Shown: positions 50,433 through 62,505 of the stretch, one piece after another
Position numbering within the stretch: the stretch's first letter is position 1
How the letters are laid out: every line of letters begins with the position of its first letter
From: Dimorphilus gyrociliatus
Taxonomy: Eukaryota; Annelida; Polychaeta; Dinophilidae
Length of the DNA stretch: 64,000 nt
Reading direction: 5' to 3'
Assembly: GCA_904063045.1 (NCBI GenBank)
Contig: CAJFCJ010000006.1
Location: forward strand, 806,001 to 870,000
The notes under the pieces: generated by a model
What the model was told of the DNA's origin: nothing
Databases searched by the model: none
Seen by the model: only the letters and a program-made list of their open reading frames with translations
Program-made: the position numbers and the translations under genes

Positions 50433-53400
50433 TTATTCGCTCTTTATGCTGCCAGATTTCGGTCTCGGTATCATTGCAATGAGTCTAGGTCTTGCAGTTA
50501 TATTGAATTCTCTTGAAAAAGCTTCCTGAAGAATATTAGAAAGCGTATTTTCCAAAATCTTTTCAACCGTTGTTGTCTCATTATTTTCCCTAGAAAGATA
50601 AAGTTATTGTAGCATTACTTATTACATGAGTGGAATCATACCTGTTAGAGGCAGGCTTTGATTGCTTTCTTTCCTCCACTGGACTTGAATTATATGACGG
50701 TTCCGATATAGGTGAACTGACGGCTATAGGTGAATTTAATGGCGAACCTGGTACAACTTCCTGTTCTTCCAAGTCAATTTCTATTGGTGAAGATTCAGTA
50801 TCTATCGTGGCTCCCTTAATTTGTTGAAAATACGGAATAGGTTCGTTACGTATAGACAATACGGCCTCTTTAAATGTTGATTCATCCAGTAAAGATCTAT
50901 GATTGATTGAAAAAGAAAATGTTCTGTAAGGATTTTTCTAGATTAAATCCTATAAAAACAAACTTTATTATTGTTCCCAAAGTCAAAGCGGTCATATCAA
51001 ATTCTTCTTGATTGCAGACGGTTTCTCCTTCGGCTTCATACACTTCTTGAATTTCCGCAGTATTTAGTTCTCTATATTATAGAATAGAGTATAATTTATA
51101 ACTTTTATCAATAGGTTAATTAAAGTACGGTTACTTGTTAATAAAGTGAGAGGCATATTGATCTGGGAAATTTTCCAAAAATGTATTTATTTGATGAGAA
51201 CGACCAGTTATTGTTAGATGCTATTTAAAATGTAGACAATTATCAGTATATTATATTCCGCCAAATAAAGCTTTTTACTACCTGAATAAACGGTTTTGGA
51301 GCCTGTGGCATGACCCAATAGAGGCGTTCGAACACTTCGTTCTCCCGTCGTAATTTTTCCAACGTAGCTAAATCAGAAGATTTAATAGGAGGAAGAGTTC
51401 TATATTTTGAGAATTCCGGAGCTGTTGGCTCTTTTCCGCAACGGGATAATAAGCGGTTAGGAGATGATTTCTGCAACAATTATCATTTATGATTGTTATT
51501 TATAATAAAACAATTTTATTAGCATTTACTAACCCCATCTGATATTATGGTTGGACTTGGGCTCACCGTAGGACTAACTGGCAACAGTTTGTCAGCATAT
51601 AAGTTATCCTCTGTAATAACAAACTGAACTTTTTGTCGTTCGTATTCACTTTGCCATGATTCTAACTCTGCTTTATATTTGGAGACAATCGTCATATTGT
51701 GAACCTAATGAAATTGTATATAAAGCTTTTTCATAAACTAATTTTTCTAATTAATCCCTAATTTACCTCGCACACTAAGTCAATATCATAGAATGTAGCT
51801 TCACCGACTGTGGTTAGAACAATTTTGCAAAGAATTGATTCATTAGGCTGTAAGAATCCACTATTCGGTTCAACTGCAATTATCTAAAAGAAACAATTCT
51901 TGAGGGTATAATGTATATTTGCGTGAACGATAAAAGCCATACCTGGTTGTGGACTTCATTTGCGACATTCCAACTAAAGGATATTGGATGAGAGTCACTT
52001 TTGTTTGTCATAGCGACAGTTCGTCTTACAACGGCGAATAGAGGTATATCTCCAAAACTAATTTTCTCTTCCGATAAAAAGCAAAGCTGACCTCTTTCTG
52101 GTATGTTTTGTTTTGGAGGAACCCCGGGAGCATCGTTCGGTTCATTTGTAACCAGACCTTCTATTCCATCTCTCTTGTCATAGCCGATTCCAATAAAAGT
52201 AATTAAAGATGTATCACCATTATGAATATGAATTGGTACATCGACCGTATATGTTTTAGCTTCCAAAGGTGAGAATTTCCATTCGACGGCAAAGTTTTGT
52301 TGAGGTTTAATCTCACCCCTGGTTGTAAGGCATTCGAATACAGCATGATCAAAATTCTCTGACTGTAAACTGTGCAACTGTGTACAATCTATTTCAAAAC
52401 GGACTGGTCTTGAACCACCATTATACAATTGATACATTTGTTTAGGAGGAGATTCATCTCCAACAGCAACTGGTGCAAACAAAAATTTATTTGATGGAAA
52501 ATGAACGTAGGTTGCATCTTCTTCAACGGTTACTCCAACGAAATTTAACTATTAATAATGTATATAAGCTTAATTGCTTTCAAATGATACAGTTTATTAA
52601 ACTTACTAGAATTTCTCTTCCCTTAGCGATTTTTAATAAAACTGGTAATTTATCGATGCCGGATAGATCGTGTAAGTATCTTAAAACAATTGATCTTGTT
52701 TGACCAGCTTCAAGGCATCCTTTTTGCGGTTGGATAGAAAAGAGTTTGTTGTCCATAACTTTTAACTGTATTGGAGAATAAAATCTTTTATTAATGATAA
52801 AAAGGTAATTTATACTGGAAAAAATATCAAAAGGGAAACTAATAAATCAATCTCTTCTTTTACAGATGTTGGATGTCTAAAATTAACGGATTTCTATCAC
52901 TGGTAAACCACAACAACAACATGCGTGATCGAAATTAAGATGAGACTGAACCTGATTAAATTGTTCCTTAATTGGCAGCTTGAATAATATTTAATAAATA
53001 GTTTATACCATTGATAAGAAATATTACAATATATAGGTGTATAGCTCTTTCTTTTCATTGTATATCTACTGTGAAAGATCGAGTAGATTGCACAATAAAG
53101 AACGAATATTTATACAACGCTGTTTACTAAAATTAACAATTTATTATCAACTACCTCTTGCATTTCTTCTTCGCTAAACTCTCCAGTTTCGGCCCAATAT
53201 TCCAGTTCCATTTGTAAGTCTGTCGGAAAGAGAAATTCCCAATCACATGGTACGACGCCATTGTTTTCCAATACTAAATTCACTTCAAAAGGTTGACTGC
53301 CTACAGGAGCGGCGGAAAAGTTAAAATCAACGATAGACCTAGTGTAAACTGGGGGTCGTCTGCGATAGCTTTGCCTCGTTGCCCTATTATACATTAATTC

Positions 53401-56400
53401 TGCTTGTTGAGGATCACAGTTTAATGACTTATTAAGTTTATCCAAGTTAAATAGAGTCCATAATTGTTTCTTTCCAATAGATTTACCACAACCTCCAGAT
53501 CTAGCATCAATAATTTCTAAAGTAGGAAATACGCCACTGCCCATAATTTGACACAGGGGTTCAGTTTCTATCACATCTGTAACGCAATAAAAACGATCAT
53601 ATTCTTGCATATAGAATTAAGTTCTATCGCTTTTTGAATACCTGAATCCATAATTATTTTGTACAGCAATTTGAATTGATAGCTCATTCGTTGACTTGGT
53701 CTCATTACCAATTGAATTTTTTTAGCTGATTTTGCAGGTAGAATACCTGATTGATCTTCCGTGATAAAAATGCATGTCTCAGTGGCATTTTCATCATCTA
53801 CCACCAGCGACAGTTCATAATGCAGTGGACAAGCAGCAGTATTACGGATGGAAACGTACTTGTAAGATGATGTATTTACTATTATCGTACCGAAATCAAT
53901 ATAGCTGCTATCAGACTATTTGAATAGAAAATTTTAAGTATAATGATATATTTTGTAAAGAATTTAAATAGTACCTGTATTTTTCCAATATTTCCTTCTC
54001 CAACAACTCGAACAGGAAACTCTCTTTTTCTTCCACCAGAAGTTTTCCCGCTTTGTCCTTGACCCCAAATAATGATACTGGGTTTAAGTAAAAATTTACC
54101 AGACGTGGAAGGTTTAAACGTAAACTCGTGATGCTGGGATATAAAATAATTAAAGAAATTATGGTTTTTGTATATTAATTTATACCTGTTGCTCTCCAGG
54201 AAGGATAACTCCATTAGCAGGTTCAATTTTCAGTGTCTCGATATCTTCAGAGTTTATTTTCCATTTGAAAGCCATTGGGAGTCTACTTGTATTCGTGACA
54301 GTAAACGATGATTTACTCTCAGTTCCCAAGCAAGTAGGTTTAAAATAAACGTAGGCGTCATTTTCCAATGAAATATCAGCTTTTTCCGCCGAACCAAAAC
54401 ATGATATGTCCTGTGAAAAATTAATAAATAAATACAATATTCTTATAATGAAAATTGGAAAACTGCAAATAAATTACAAACCACTTTATTTTTTTCCGAT
54501 TCATTTAGAATGAAAGATATATTTTCCTTAAATCTGCCAACTTCTTTAGGTTTGCAGTTGACAAGAAATATTTGATAACCTTTCAGAAGATATGCAGCTG
54601 ACGGAATAACTGAGAAGATGCTGAAATTTATAGAAAGTTGCAATTCAATGTCAAATATTTGTCTATTAAACGAACCCTTTATCTACAGCATTAATCATTA
54701 GAGCTTGACTACTTTCATTATAGAAAGAGAATGTTCTAAATGTCTCTTCTCCTTGATTGCAAGCCGGAAAAACAATATTAGTTGGATTAAACGAAATTTT
54801 CGGAATAAAGATTTCCTGATTTACTGGAAAAGTGTGACCTACAACAGAAAATAATGAAATCATTCTATCATTATGTGAAAGTATTTTTGTCAACCTGATA
54901 CTCTAAATGTTAGGTTCAAAGGAAGAAAATGGCTGATGCTCTGCACCATCCTGTAATCTCTCAGACTTTTATAAAAAGCATAGCCTTCTAACTTGCCACC
55001 GTAAAGAGTACCCATATCAGTCTAAATGAAAAGATTATATTAATACTCTCTTACTACTTATCGAAAATAAATTGAATTTGTAAAGCCTTACCGGTTTAAA
55101 AGTGACCCTGAACGAAAAGGACTTTAGGGGTGGGATATCGGCAACCTTAGGACTAATAACGAATGGTTTTTCATCATCTATAAATAATAAAAATATTATG
55201 GTGTATTTAAAAACTACGTTTGTCTTATTTGATTGCTTAGATTTACCTGTAACCCAACAAACTGTCATTTTTCCTTTTGTTTTATTTGTCAAATTTAAAG
55301 TTTGTTGTTCAAGATTCTTTAAATTTGTTACTCTTTGAAAGTCCATGTAGCATCCATCCATGGCAATGTGATCGTCATTTTCTTTGTTCATCTGAAAGTA
55401 ATCTTCATAAGGGTCCTTACATGCTGGTAAGGCCGAAGCACTCTCAGGGCTCTAAGGTAAAGAAGATAATTAAATACTCTCTGAAAATAATATTATTTAT
55501 TAGCCAATAACCTTTCTCGGATCACTTATAAATCCTTCAGAGTCAATATTTAACGTTTTTTCCTCTAACATCTTATTTATTTCTTCAGGAGGAATAGTGG
55601 TAAATCCTCTCTCTTTATGCACACGGAATTTTTTAACATGCGCTTTAAGCAAAACAGCTGGCTTTTCTACATCCGAATGACATGTTCCAATCAAATCGAT
55701 GAAAAGAGGAGGGTGATTATGTATCAAGCAAGCAACCCTCTTGTGAAAATTTATATTAAATTTCGGTTCAAACTTCAAAGTAACGTTAGTTCTTGACATT
55801 TCTAAAAGTTGGCCACATGATGGTGTAATTTGGAAAACACTATTATCATTGTCGTTATCAAACTATGCAAATAAGAAACATATATTAAATTTATTAAACA
55901 TTCTTACATTTTAGTTTGTAAAGAAAGACAAACCTGAAAGACAGCTGATTGCTTTGAATCATTCACAATTTCAATAACTACAGAAGAAGAAGTACCCTCA
56001 TCAATTTGACCAAAACTAACAATTTCGCTTGTTAAATAAACTGTAGGTCCTGTGTTTATATGATTAAATTTATATCTTTACATGTATTACAATATTTTCA
56101 ATCAGTTACCTATAGATTTTCCAATACACTTTAAATAGCTTTTGGAAGTTTCGCTAATAGTACTTATTTCAAAATAATCAGTATGTTGATAACCAACACA
56201 ACTTGATTGATAGTAGACCTATAGAAAAGTAAATAAACTCTTTTTATGTTTGTAGTATTTTAGATGAAACTTACAGGCAATCTCAGAGAACTTGCAGGTG
56301 GAACAAGGCCTGATTTTTGTTTAACAAAGAAAACTCTATCAACACTGTTTAGAGTCGGTTGAGTAATTTTAAACGGACAAGCAACCTAAAAATTGTAGAA

Positions 56401-57538
56401 TTTTCGAATATATTTACTCATATACTGTAAATACTTATATATATTTCCAAAAGTACCTACCGGTGAATGATTTAAGAGTTCAATACATCTTTCTACGCAT
56501 ATATCTGAGTTTGTTTGACCAAAATCTAGTAGCTTTTCACCAAATTTCAGACTATGATCTTGACAAACTGCTTCACTAGTAGGCGTTGTTACTTCGGCCG
56601 GATCCATCAATTCGGGAACAGAAATAACAAGATGTGGATATTTACCTAATAAAATTATATATATATGTAAATGATCGAAAAACGATTTAAAACAGATTAA
56701 ACGAACCAACTCCTAACAGATTTATTGTTAATTCATATTGATAGTCGTTGCCATAGGTAAGAATAGCAGTTCCACTATATCTTTTTGCTTCCATTGGAGT
56801 AAAAGCAATGTTAATCTCAATATCGTCCCCACTCTTGGCCTTTCCTTCCAAAACTCCGTTAACTTGATCCAAGTAAAATGGCTCCGGACATTGCAATTTA
56901 AAAGGAGTTACTAATGTACTAAGAAAGTAATTTCCTGTTAGTTAAGAATTTATATAAATCTATAAAAGTATTTTTACCTCAAGTTTTTTAAAACAAAGCT
57001 GGAATTTATACAGTCCTTGGCTGCACACATCTCCATGTCTATTATTTCTGGTGCTTCAATAGCATATGAAGGCAAAGTCCCAGATATTTTAACGTCAAAG
57101 ACAAAACCATCCTAAAAATACAAATCAAACTATGTTCTAACACAATTCACGTTCTTTTGTTTATTTCTTCGATTATTCTTACCTCTAGCTTGAAAGAGAT
57201 GGAGTCTTCGTAAACAACTCTTTCAAGAGGTCTAAATGTTATTGGTAGAGTGAATGTTGTACCAGCACTTATCTTTGTCGGCTTTGGGTAAATTGTAGTA
57301 AAGAATCGACTTCTAGGATTACTATAAATACGATTCAACTTAAGAATACATTCCAATATTCTTAAAAAACAAACCTATATTTTAATTTTTGAGTTTTTAT
57401 TTGCACATTTTTCAGAGTAATATTTTTTGTATACTCTCTGCCTGGTTGCCAATCTGTAAATTCAATTGCTTCAGTTACTTCCAAGCCATGAATTCGGAAT
57501 TTTCCTTTTGGTATTGGAGGTTCTATTAGTCCTGGCAT
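50433..57538 (-). CDS. CFAP65: Cilia- and flagella-associated protein with MSP/ASH domains, CFAP65-like
   Basis: The gene runs from the ATG at 57538 (MPGLIEPPIPKGKFRIHGLE) to the stop at 50433, with more than twenty introns of about 50-80 nt. The protein is a string of immunoglobulin-like MSP/ASH modules. Typical phrases are FTLPITFRPLERVVYEDSIS, VTFKPVRLYKF, SFTVTNTSRLPMAFKWKI, PANGVILPGEQQ and VVPCDWEFLFP. The opening segment GLEVTEAIEFTDWQPGREYT, followed by FRPLER, most resembles CFAP65 (CCDC108), a central-pair and sperm-flagellum protein. The C-terminal 150 residues are low-complexity (SPLNSPIAVSSPISEPSYNS). Alternatives are CFAP47 or another HYDIN-type protein. Exon boundaries were only partly traced, so the full length is not given. 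Confidence 0.8.
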
Positions 57539-58032
57539 TTTTAAAGTGCTAAAATATGAGCGATAATAAAAACTTTGATATTTCCACTTAAATCTGACAG
57601 TTTATTCCAAGTTTTTTGTCTCAAAGATCTATATATTAATTTTCTAATTAATTTCCGAATTAAAGTACTCAAAAAGACAATCAAATTTCTTTATTTTTCT
57701 AAAAGTAGGGTAGTTTATAAAACTCTAGCGACAGTTGTCTTGGTTACAAGTTCTTCATATCGCTATATGGAGTGTCGTAAAACTGAGAATATTTCGGTCG
57801 TGTTTATCAGTTTTTGCCGAAAAATTGCGTTTTCCGTCAGAGTAATTTTATCAACTACTAAGTGAGTCGAAAGTTTTTGGATAATTAAATAAAATCATGA
57901 CTTTGATGCGTGCATATTATATGTAACAGAGCCATAAAAGTGTTAAAACGCTAAGAAATTTCTGTCATTTGTATAATTGTGAGCGATAATTCAGCCTTCT
58001 GCGTTTCAGCTCACCGACGATCATCTAGAAAG
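57539..58032. promoter_or_regulatory. Divergent promoter region of CFAP65-like and PRPF3
   Basis: 494 bp. GTTGTCTTGGTTAC at 57734-57747 resembles an RFX X-box. An open stretch starting with ATG near 57770 is taken as PRPF3 5' UTR: spliced to the acceptor at 58010 it meets a stop. Confidence 0.4.
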
Positions 58033-59904
58033 ATGTCATTTAATCAAACCGAGCCTGGTAGTAAAAGATTGAAAATGGAAGCAGCAGTACCCAATCCTGA
58101 GAAAAGATTACCAACTGAACCTCCGGCTGGTATTCCAATGCAACTAGATCCATATCGTATAAAAGAAATGATGGCACAAGCTAAGCAGCAAATTGCTCAG
58201 AGAAAATCTCAACTAAACATAAATAACTTAAATACAGGACAAAATAAGCAGAGCACCAGAGCAACAGAGTTACAAGCTAAAATTGCTGAAAAAATGAATG
58301 CCCTGGTTAACTCGGGAGATATTGTTTTAAATACAAGGTAAACATAATACTATACTGTGACTATAAATATCAAAATTGTCCTTTTGTAAATGAATACTTT
58401 ATTATTACTTTAATTTTTAATTTAAAATTATTTAATAATATCTGAATTTAAGAGAAACGAATCAGCATGCTATTCAGTATATGCTTTTCTATTGCTCCTA
58501 TTTTAGTCAAGTGTTAGTAAAATGTTTTAAAGTCTATTTTACTTTCTATTAGGCCTTCAACGAAACTAATTCTTGATGCCGAAGGAAGAACTATAGACCT
58601 GAATACGGGAGCTTTAGTTCAATTGAATCAGGCTGCTCCTACAGTTAAAGCTAACATAAGAGTAAATAAAAAGAAAGAAGTTCCTGAAGATCGAAAGAAA
58701 AAAGCGTTTTCCCCTAGCCCAGCTCCCAGTCCTCTTCCTACAGAGGCTAAATTTACTGATCCTCGACTTGCTATAAAACCAGCAAATCGTATAAAAAGAA
58801 GCTTCAAATTTCACGAACAAGGAAAATTTGTGAAAGAAGCTCAAAAAGCTAGGGCAAAAGCCCAATTAGAACGTTTACAAAGTGATATTTCTCAAACTGC
58901 CCAAAAAACAGGCATAGCATCTGCCGCGAAGTTGGCTGTCATTCAACCAAGAGTAGTTCAAAGTACTGCTGTTCCAGATATAGAATGGTGGGATAGTTTA
59001 GTAATACAGAAAGAAGAGTATCCGGAATCTTTGGATGACCTTTCAATCAATGATACCCTTACACGATTAGTAGAGCATCCAATTCAAGCAGAGCCTCCTA
59101 CAGCTCCATTGGAGGAAACCCCTATTAAGTTATTTTTAACAACCAAAGAACGAAGAAAGTTAAGACGACAAACTAGAATGGAAGCTCAAAAAGAGTTACA
59201 AGAAAAAGTAAGATTAGGATTATTACCACCTCCAGAACCAAAAGTTCGGTTAGCCAACTTAATGAGAGTTTTGGGAACTGAAGCTGTCCAGGATCCGACT
59301 AAAGTAGAAGCCCATGTAAGAGCACAAATGGCAAAGAGAGTACGACAACATGAAGAAAATAATGCCGCAAGAAAACTGACACCTGACCAAAGAAGGGATA
59401 AGAAAATTAGGAAGCTGCAAGAGGATACAAGTTTAGGTGTTCAAGTGGCAATATATCGAGTGAAAAAGCTCAACAATCCTGCCCATAAATTCAAGGTTAT
59501 CTATCATTGTTTTTTTGATTAATTGTTCTTAGTACTTACATAATATTACTTTTTTCTCATAGGTTGAAACCAACGCTCGTCAATATATGATGACCGGAAT
59601 TGTTCTTTTACATCATGAGTGTAATGTAGTTATTGTTGAAGGAGGCCCTAAACAGCAAAATAAATATAAAAGACTAATGCTTCATAGAATTAAATGGAGT
59701 CAGGATGAGGATGAAGAGGAAGAGAAGAGAAACGGATGTCGTTTAGTTTGGGAAGGCACAAGCACAAATAGAAATTTCGGAGATGTTACTTTCAAACTCT
59801 GTTCTACAGAAAACGTTGCAAGAGAAACGCTAAAGAAAAAGGGAGTTGAATACTATTGGGATCTAGCCTACTCCGGCGCTGTTCTAGAACAAACGACTAC
59901 ATAA
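58033..59904 (+). CDS. PRPF3: U4/U6 snRNP protein PRPF3, without PWI domain
   Basis: Three exons (58033-58337, 58553-59495 and 59563-59904) give 529 residues; human is 683. The PRP3 domain is clear: [65 protein letters not shown] and [12 protein letters not shown]. The C-terminal DUF1115 ferredoxin-like domain includes [20 protein letters not shown] and [12 protein letters not shown], which contacts U4/U6 RNA. The vertebrate N-terminal PWI domain is absent from the readable sequence. The frame extends about 18 codons upstream of the chosen ATG without another ATG. Confidence 0.95.
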
Positions 59905-60379
59905 AATAACATGTTTAACAAATTTTTTGGAATTTTATATACCAAGAATTGTATAATTAGCTTATACCTAATGACTCATTTGCATATAAAGTTGTCGTAG
60001 TCGATATCAGTTCTCTTCTATAGAATAAAGAGTAATTTCTAAAATTGTTCAAGACGTATGAATACTTTTAATATTATAGAACTCCAACTTAGGAATAGGC
60101 TTGTTGTTTTCCAATTAAACATTGCGCCCACATTCTAATTCCTCTTTACGTGTATGCATATTTTTCTCTTAACCAATTAATCCTTCAGTATTATATGACA
60201 AAACGGAAAGTTTTACTTAAACTTTTGTCAAGAATACTTAATTATAAAGTACCTGATTATAGCTAGTAGTATTAGCTGTCGTAAAAGAAATAAAATCATA
60301 CAAAAATCGATTCGACATAACGTATTGTAATCGCCATTCAACTTTGTACAAACAAAAGTTTTATAGCTCTTCAGACAAA
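59905..60379. other. Intergenic: PRPF3 3' UTR and upstream region of next gene
   Basis: 475 bp, AT-rich; no exon recognised. Confidence 0.5.
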
Positions 60380-61051
60380 ATGCAGACTTCGGGTGACGAA
60401 CGTCTAAGCGCAGAGTTCGTTGTGACCTATTCAGTATTAACTTTCTTCCTTCTCCTTGTTTTTGCCCTTTCCTTCCTTCATTATCATATAGAAAATAGAG
60501 AAAAATATCAACGTCGAAGAGAACGGATAGAAGCTCTCAAAGATGATACTAATGAAAGCGAAAACTTTTGTGGCGTAAATAGGGCAACATCTCTAAAACC
60601 ATTCGTACGGACTAGAATGTCAATGCTATATAATAAAATTGATGTGAAGCCAATCGTAACACACTTCGCTTTAGGTTTTCACGAGGATTTATCAGTTAGC
60701 AATTGGAGTAAAATAATTAAATCTCCTATGGGTCGAAAGAGGTAATAAATGCTTTAATTAAGTAAAATTAATAGTAAAAAACAGAAGTTCAACAGAAAGA
60801 AGTCTCGATGGGCCTATGCTACAGGTTTCGCAAAAGACAATTATAAATCTTTTAAGTATTCATCGAATGAGTCTTCATCAGACAAGACTGACTCCGATCA
60901 TTTTTCATCAGAAATTGAGGATTGTGCTCATAGTAGTCAAACTCGAAAGGCAGTAAATAAACCAGCAGTCACCAAGACTAAAGCGAAAAGTCATATGGGT
61001 AGTCTAAGTGTTGGTGTTAGCGTATTGAACAATAGAGTTAATTCCAGTTAA
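60380..61051 (+). CDS. Unrecognised single-pass membrane protein
   Basis: Two exons (60380-60741 and 60775-61051) give 212 residues. One hydrophobic helix (about residues 12-35, VVTYSVLTFFLLLVFALSFL) follows a short polar N-terminus and is followed by a basic stretch (REKYQRRRERIEAL), suggesting a type III/signal-anchor protein with a cytosolic C-terminus. The tail contains a basic patch at the splice junction and a Ser/Asp-rich stretch (SSNESSSDKTDSDHFSSE). No family is recognised. The second exon is supported by frame and composition only. The implied intron is 33 nt. Confidence 0.6.
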
Positions 61052-61603
61052 CCAATTCGCTTCAATATATAGTATTTATCTGCTAACAACTGCTATAAGC
61101 TGATTGCATTTTCACAAAATCAACACACAGGGCAGTTCTGTGTTTGAAAAAAATTCTAACATGTTTGTTCAATGGCAAGACCTCACTACTTATGTGGATT
61201 TTTTTCTACTGTATTTATTTTGTTGTGCTATTAAATGTCCTTAAGCAAATGTTCAACATATATTGCCCCTTTTTGTTAAAATTCCTTGAATCCAAATATA
61301 AAATATATACTGAACGTTTTATCTCAACCAATCGCATCCGGACAGTAGTGTAAACAAAACGTCTCATTCAAATTTATTTTTAGATTATCGATTGGATGCA
61401 GATAACAATTTGTTATAGTTGCTTGTTTGATTAGCTATCTCAAATGTATTTCGCAATAGGCTACTCATGTATTAGGTAGAAGATGAATAATTTCGCAAAA
61501 ATTCTACATCAACTCATTAGCAATAAAAGATGGAATTTAGGTTTACAAATAAAATGATAGGAATGAGTAAGCCTAGGCAAAAATATTTAGAAAAATGTAA
61601 GTT
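61052..61603. other. Convergent spacer
   Basis: 552 bp between the single-pass gene and TBCA. The open frame at 61144-61353 is hydrophobic and AT-driven, and no splice context supports it. Confidence 0.5.
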
Positions 61604-62325
61604 CTACAGGGTAACACTGGAACAATTTGCTACTTCTTGTGATTCTTTTAGAATGTTGAAAGCAGCTTTAAACTCTTCAGTTTCCGCTTCAGTTTCATTA
61701 CAGTTTTTCTGAAAATATAATAAATAGATAACAAATTTTTCAATACTATATAAATTAAAAGCAAACAAACTATATGCTTATGTAGATCCATCCAATAATT
61801 CCTTAATTTTGATTGGGTAACTGATTTGGTTTCCGAAGCTTCCGTTCTCAGTCTCTCCTGCACAGTAAAATTACTCATACGTGTCAGACATTTTAATATC
61901 TAATTACCTGCTGTCTTATTTCATGTTCCTCTGCTCCTTTATTTTGCATTTCTTCTAGTTTTTGCTGGAGCATTTCCTCCTCCTTTGCATAGTAAGATGT
62001 TTCCTTAGACATTCTGAAAATTACAATTATTCTAATTTTAGATAGTGAATGATTCATAAATGAATTACACAATCGTTTTCAATTATGTTATATTAGGCCT
62101 AAAACGATAGTTTTCTACAACTACGATAAGAATTATATTTAACACCGGTTGTATAAAGGTCTGTTAAAAAAGAGAATCATATTCTGACTCTTTTTTCAAG
62201 TTAAAGAAAGTTGGCATATTAAAATCATATGAAATCTATTTGATACATTTTCAGAAATTGAACCTTTTTAAAACTCCAGTGTTAATTTTTAGTTGTTTTA
62301 GTTTTCCAGTGTCTATTTCAGTCAT
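61604..62325 (-). CDS. TBCA: Tubulin-specific chaperone A
   Basis: Four in-phase exons: 62264-62325, 61908-62013, 61771-61857 and 61604-61708, giving 119 residues (human 108). The family start is seen in LKQLKINTGVLKRMSKETSY, then three helices: AKEEEMLQQKLEEMQN, SETKSVTQSKLRNYWMDLHK and EAETEEFKAAFNILKESQEV. TBCA captures beta-tubulin released from the prefoldin/CCT pathway and forms a three-helix bundle. The start codon is 181 bp from the putative PUF60 start on the other strand. Confidence 0.92.
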
Positions 62326-62505
62326 CTTGAATTGCTTTTTAGATGTGTCACTTCGGTAGTCAAAAAATAAATAATTGGAGGCCTGTTCAAGTATTGCGGA
62401 AGCGGAAATTGTCGGTTTATAGTGGTGCCCTCTCGTAAGAGAAACACCAGAATATGATAAACAACGAGATTTAACGGGACTAACGTTGTACGCTAAAACC
62501 CAAGA

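Noticed and set aside
61144-61353. Hydrophobic 69-codon frame.
   Set aside because: Starts without an ATG-like context and lies in an AT-rich 3' spacer; no partner exons.
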